From assembly GCF_036017065.1 (NCBI RefSeq), contig NZ_JAYXHR010000003.1, positions 434,001 through 498,000 on the forward strand: a stretch of 64,000 nucleotides of DNA, read 5' to 3'. Below are positions 60,608-64,000 of the stretch, in pieces (the stretch's first letter is position 1; each line of letters begins with the position of its first letter). Origin of the DNA: Uliginosibacterium sp036017065. GTDB lineage: Bacteria > Pseudomonadota > Gammaproteobacteria > Burkholderiales > Rhodocyclaceae. The notes under the pieces were generated by a model that ran no database searches, was not told the origin of the DNA, and worked only from the letters and a program-made list of their open reading frames with translations. The translations under genes were made by a program, and so were the position numbers.

Positions 60608-60855
60608 TCAGGGCTCCTTGGCGAAGGCGGCCGAGGCACGGTCACACCGACCATGCCCCTCCAGCCCGGCAGCAGCCGCGAGCCTAGCAATGGCCTGCGT
60701 TCCGGGCAAGCCTCACGCCGCCGCGCCGCAAGGCTGCGGCAGGTGCACGCCCGTGGCCCCGCACCTGCGTCGCCTTGCCCGTCGATGCAACGGGCGAGGC
60801 GCCGAAAGCCTTACTATGATTGGCACCACGACCTGCACGAGGTGCCGGCAAGGCC

Positions 60856-63198
60856 ATGCGTCTCCCCGCTTTCGCCCCTCCGTTTACCGGCTTTCTGGAA
60901 AGCTGGCGCTCACGGCTGGCAGTCGGTGTCTCCGCGGTGTCGAACGCGTTCGAGCATGCGCCGGAGAACATGGCGTACGGGCTGCTCGCGTTCGCGGCAC
61001 TCGACCCGGCCTTCGGGCCGACGGCCATGGCGATGGTCCTGCTCGGCACCGTGATTGCCAACGTCATCGCCTCGACGCTGGGAAGCGGGCGCCTGGTCAG
61101 CGGGCCGCGTGCGGCCCTGTCGCTGTTGACCGGTGGCTTCGTCGCCGCACTGTCCTCGATGTTGTCCTCGATGCTCGGCTCGGCGGGCCAGGCTTCTCCC
61201 GCGCAGGTGTTGACGCTATCCGCGCTGGGCGTGGCCTGCGCCGGCGTGTTGCAGGCCGGCTTCGGCATGCTGAAGCTCGGCAGCATCGTGAAGTACACGC
61301 CGCATCCGGTACGCGTCGGCGTCACCAGCGGGGTGGGGCTGCTGCTCGTGATCACCGCGCTGCCGGTGGTCACGGGGCACGCTTTCGGAACGGCCTTGCG
61401 GACGACGTTCGAATCCCCGCAGGACGGTGCCATCGCCGTCGGCCTGTGCGCGCTGGTGTTCACCGGCCTCGCCACGCGCCTGAAGACGCGCATCCCGCCG
61501 GTCATCATCGGTCTTGGCGTCGCCACCGCACTGCACTTCGCGATGAGCCGCTGGCTGCAGGGCGCCGATGCCGGTGCGCTCATCGGTGCGCCGGTGCTGG
61601 CGGCGGGCGGGTTCATGGCACTCGATCCGGCTTCGCTATTCCGCGCCGACTTCCTCGACCCTCGCCTGATGGCATTGATCGGCTCGTACGCGATCACGGC
61701 CGCGGCGCTATGCAGCCTGGATTCGCTCATCGCCGTGTCGGTGGTGGATGGCCGCCTGCGGCGCAGCCGCGATGCCAATCGCGAGTTGTGCGCACAGGGG
61801 CTGGCCAACATCGCCGCCGGGCTGGTCTCCGGCCAGCCGTACTCGCCGTCGATGCCGCGCACGCTGTCCCTGGTGATGCCCAACCCGGACCATCGCCATG
61901 TCGTGGCGGCGTATGCCGTGGCGATGCTGGCCCTGCTGCTGTTCGCGCCGCAGGTGATCGCGCAGGTGCCGCGCAGCGCCGTGGGCGGGGTGATCCTGCT
62001 GCAAGGCCTGGGCATGCTGCTGCCGGTCTTCTGGCACGCGCCGCTGGAGCGCTGGCGCCAGCGCGGCCAGTATCGCCAGCGCCTTGCCGACGCGGGCACG
62101 GCCGCCGCGCGGTCGCCCCTGCGTCTCGCCGACTGGGCGGTGGAGCTGGCGGTGGCGATCGGTGCCGTCGTCTTCGGCCTGGGTCCGGCCGTGCTGATCG
62201 GTGCCATGTGCGCAGTGCTGCTGTTCGTGCGCGCCAACATGCGCGACGTGGTGCGCCATGAATGGTCCGGCGAGACGCGCCACTCCCTCAAGGCACGCCC
62301 TCCCGCGCTGGCTGGCGTGCTCGCGCGGGAGGGGTCGAGGATTGCGGTGCTCGAACTGCAGGGGGCGTTGTTCTTCGGCACCGCCGACGGGCTGCGGACC
62401 CGCCTGGAAGGCATCGAGGCCTCGGTGGACATCGCGATCCTCGACCTGCATCAGGTCACCGAGATCGACGTCACGGCCGCACGGATCCTCTTCGAGATTG
62501 CGCAACACTGGCGACGCGTGGGGCGGGCGCTGGTCTTTGCGGAATGGCCGGCGGGTGACGCGCGGCGCGGCCTCGTCGAAGCCGCGGGGCCGGCTGCCGA
62601 TCGCAAGGCGCTGCTGTTTGCCGATCACACCGACCTCGCGCTGGAGCAGGCCGAGGACCGCCTGCTGTCCAGCCTGAAACCGGATGGCGAGTCCGGCGCG
62701 GCCCTGAGCCTCGCCGACACCATGCTCGGGCGCGACCTCACGCCGGATGAGATCGCGTCACTCGCTGGCGTCCTGGTGACGCTGCATTTCCGGCGCGGCG
62801 AGACCCTGTTCAAGCTCGGCGACCCCGGCGACGGCCTGTACGTCAGCCTGCAGGGCGACATCGGCCTGCGCATCCCCGGCAGTGCACGCCGCCTGGCGTC
62901 ATTTGCGCCCGGCGTGATCATCGGCGAGATGGCCAGCCTCGCGCGCAGCACGCGCTCGGCCGAGGCCGTCGCCGAGTCGGATGTCGTCGCCCTGAAGCTG
63001 CCGCTGGATGTCTTCGACCGCTTGCTCGTGGAGCAGCCGACGCTCGCGACCAAGCTGCTGAAGAACATGTCGCTGCATCTGGCCGACCGGGTGCGCGCGC
63101 TGACCAGCGACCTGTCGCACTGGGTGGCCCGTGCGGCCGCAGGGCGGGTCGGCCCGCCGGCCGGCGCAAATCTCCACGACGCCGAGTCGATCGGCTAG
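60856..63198 (+). CDS. SulP-family transporter fused to STAS and cNMP-binding domains
   Basis: 780 aa from ATG 60856. The SulP core has about ten to twelve membrane segments (AFEHAPENMAYGLLAFAALD, RAALSLLTGGFVAALSSM, SLDSLIAVSVVDGRLRRSRD, ANRELCAQGLANIAAGLVSG). A STAS domain follows (AVLELQGALFFGTADGLRTR, VAILDLHQVTEID-like), and at ~650-750 a cyclic-nucleotide-binding domain with FRRGETLFKLGDPGDGLYV and IIGEMASLARSTRSAEAVAE, keeping the Gly-Glu and Arg of the phosphate-binding cassette. Anion transport gated by cNMP is likely; the divergent cyclase gene is an obvious partner. Confidence 0.9.
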   Translation: MRLPAFAPPFTGFLESWRSRLAVGVSAVSNAFEHAPENMAYGLLAFAALDPAFGPTAMAMVLLGTVIANVIASTLGSGRLVSGPRAALSLLTGGFVAALSSMLSSMLGSAGQASPAQVLTLSALGVACAGVLQAGFGMLKLGSIVKYTPHPVRVGVTSGVGLLLVITALPVVTGHAFGTALRTTFESPQDGAIAVGLCALVFTGLATRLKTRIPPVIIGLGVATALHFAMSRWLQGADAGALIGAPVLAAGGFMALDPASLFRADFLDPRLMALIGSYAITAAALCSLDSLIAVSVVDGRLRRSRDANRELCAQGLANIAAGLVSGQPYSPSMPRTLSLVMPNPDHRHVVAAYAVAMLALLLFAPQVIAQVPRSAVGGVILLQGLGMLLPVFWHAPLERWRQRGQYRQRLADAGTAAARSPLRLADWAVELAVAIGAVVFGLGPAVLIGAMCAVLLFVRANMRDVVRHEWSGETRHSLKARPPALAGVLAREGSRIAVLELQGALFFGTADGLRTRLEGIEASVDIAILDLHQVTEIDVTAARILFEIAQHWRRVGRALVFAEWPAGDARRGLVEAAGPAADRKALLFADHTDLALEQAEDRLLSSLKPDGESGAALSLADTMLGRDLTPDEIASLAGVLVTLHFRRGETLFKLGDPGDGLYVSLQGDIGLRIPGSARRLASFAPGVIIGEMASLARSTRSAEAVAESDVVALKLPLDVFDRLLVEQPTLATKLLKNMSLHLADRVRALTSDLSHWVARAAAGRVGPPAGANLHDAESIG

Positions 63199-63288
63199 CG
63201 ACGGTCCTCGTCAGGTGCGGGGGGTGGGGGGTGACAGGAATGGCAATGGCATTCCTGCTCGTGCCTTGGCGCGTGTCGCCCGCCGGGG

Positions 63289-64000
63289 TTACGCGCCGAG
63301 CGCCTTCAGGTGCTGCAGGATCGGCCCCAGCAGGGCGGCACCCGTCTGGCGGCTGCGTTCGCCGTTCCAGCCATGCCGGGTGTCCGGTGCATTGGCGTTG
63401 TCCTTGAACGGCATTTCCAGCGTGAGCGCCACGCAGCCGAAAGTGCGGGCCGTCCACTTCGACGCCAGGGTCAGCAGTTCCTCGTCGAAGCGGTTGTCGG
63501 CATAGCCGTGCTCGGTCTGGAAGTCCGGGCAGGCGGTGCGCAGGTTGGCGAGGAAGTCCGCCTGCAGCTGCAGGTTGCGTTCGCCATAGCCGGGCACCAT
63601 GTGGCTGCCGTCGATGAACACGTAGGGCAGGGTCTCGTCGCCGTGCAGGTCGAGGAACAGCGACATGCCGGTGGCACGCATCGCCGCCTGGATGTGCCAC
63701 ACCTCGGGGCTGCGCTCCATGGACGGTTGCCGCCACTCGCGGTTGAGGTTGGCACCGGCGGCGTTGGCGCGCAGGTTACCCAGCGTCGCGCCGTCCGGGT
63801 TGGCGTTGGGGACGATGTGCAGCGTGGCGAGCCGGCGTACTTCGCGTGCCACCGCGTCGTGCGGATCGAGCAGGCGGGCGAGCAGGCCCTCGGCGCACCA
63901 CTCGGCCATGCTCTCGCCGGGGTGCTGGCGGGCCTGGATCCACACGTGATGCGCACCGCTGCCCGCGTGCACGCAATCGAGGTCGCGCCCCTGCAGGCTG
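63289..64000 (-). CDS. M14-family zinc carboxypeptidase (partial, runs off right edge)
   Basis: The C-terminal ~237 residues are present; the frame continues to the window end (SLQGRDLDCV...). Zinc ligands appear in WIQARQHPGESMAEW (HxxE), and the third, in LFLDLHGDETLPYVFID, is the His of LHGDE. NPDGATLGNLRANAAGANLN with following REW matches the cytosolic Cpa/M14-6 group, and LTLEMPFKD near the C-terminus holds the catalytic Glu. A hydrolase of peptides or amide-linked side chains; no neighbour in the window explains the substrate. Confidence 0.88.
   Translation of the reverse strand, partial: SLQGRDLDCVHAGSGAHHVWIQARQHPGESMAEWCAEGLLARLLDPHDAVAREVRRLATLHIVPNANPDGATLGNLRANAAGANLNREWRQPSMERSPEVWHIQAAMRATGMSLFLDLHGDETLPYVFIDGSHMVPGYGERNLQLQADFLANLRTACPDFQTEHGYADNRFDEELLTLASKWTARTFGCVALTLEMPFKDNANAPDTRHGWNGERSRQTGAALLGPILQHLKALGA

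Overview
The window is high-GC bacterial chromosome, densely coded on both strands, with no rRNA or tRNA genes seen. The purine operon (small Fe-S/FAD XdhA, XdhB, XdhC, BMP-type nucleoside ABC importer, several deaminases), the hybrid histidine kinase/LuxR pair, the TPR-ATPase cyclase and a PEP-CTERM gene suggest a betaproteobacterium of the Burkholderiales (Comamonadaceae-like). This is inference from gene content; a Xanthomonadales host is not excluded.

Layout. 1-4223: end of a DUF892 ferritin-like gene, then a tightly coupled minus-strand operon (acyl-CoA dehydrogenase-like, PIG-L deacetylase, methyltransferase, GT2 glycosyltransferase, CinA). 4457-11636: large ZU5-like lipoprotein, ABC exporter, hybrid sensor kinase and LuxR regulator. 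11733-18095: the four-gene ligase-associated DNA repair operon (exonuclease, ATP-dependent ligase, Lhr-like helicase, PdeM). 18588-23245: Tsx-like porin, a PL3 pectate-lyase-like protein with substituted active-site residues, the 48-nt tail of a lost second tsx, and small envelope proteins. 23386-26461: an integron relic with a rifampin ADP-ribosyltransferase (arr), a decayed integrase gene, an attI1-like site, a lower-GC two-gene cassette (DUF262 plus HEPN) and a degenerate attC. 26580-31221: phosphoesterase, lipid kinase, DUF3616, lipocalin and PEP-CTERM genes.

31473-48262 is a purine island. On the minus strand run a nucleoside deaminase, xdhA, xdhB, a repeat-filled gap, xdhC, a nucleoside ABC ATPase, two permeases and adenine deaminase. 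On the plus strand run the BMP binding protein, 8-oxoguanine deaminase, a REP-associated transposase with its REPs, guanine deaminase and a hydrolase. Together they can import nucleosides/bases, deaminate adenine, guanine and 8-oxoguanine, and oxidise (hypo)xanthine to urate. No urate-degrading enzyme is present here. 49590-54464 is a second import unit (two THI5/NMT1-like binding proteins, one permease, one ATPase) with an Fe(II)/2OG oxygenase. Then come a sirtuin, a mono-haem protein, a class III cyclase-ATPase-TPR protein divergent from a SulP-STAS-cNMP fusion, and a partial M14 carboxypeptidase.

The most interesting segment is the frozen integron at about 23.2-26.5 kb, whose cassette resembles phage-defence gene pairs.
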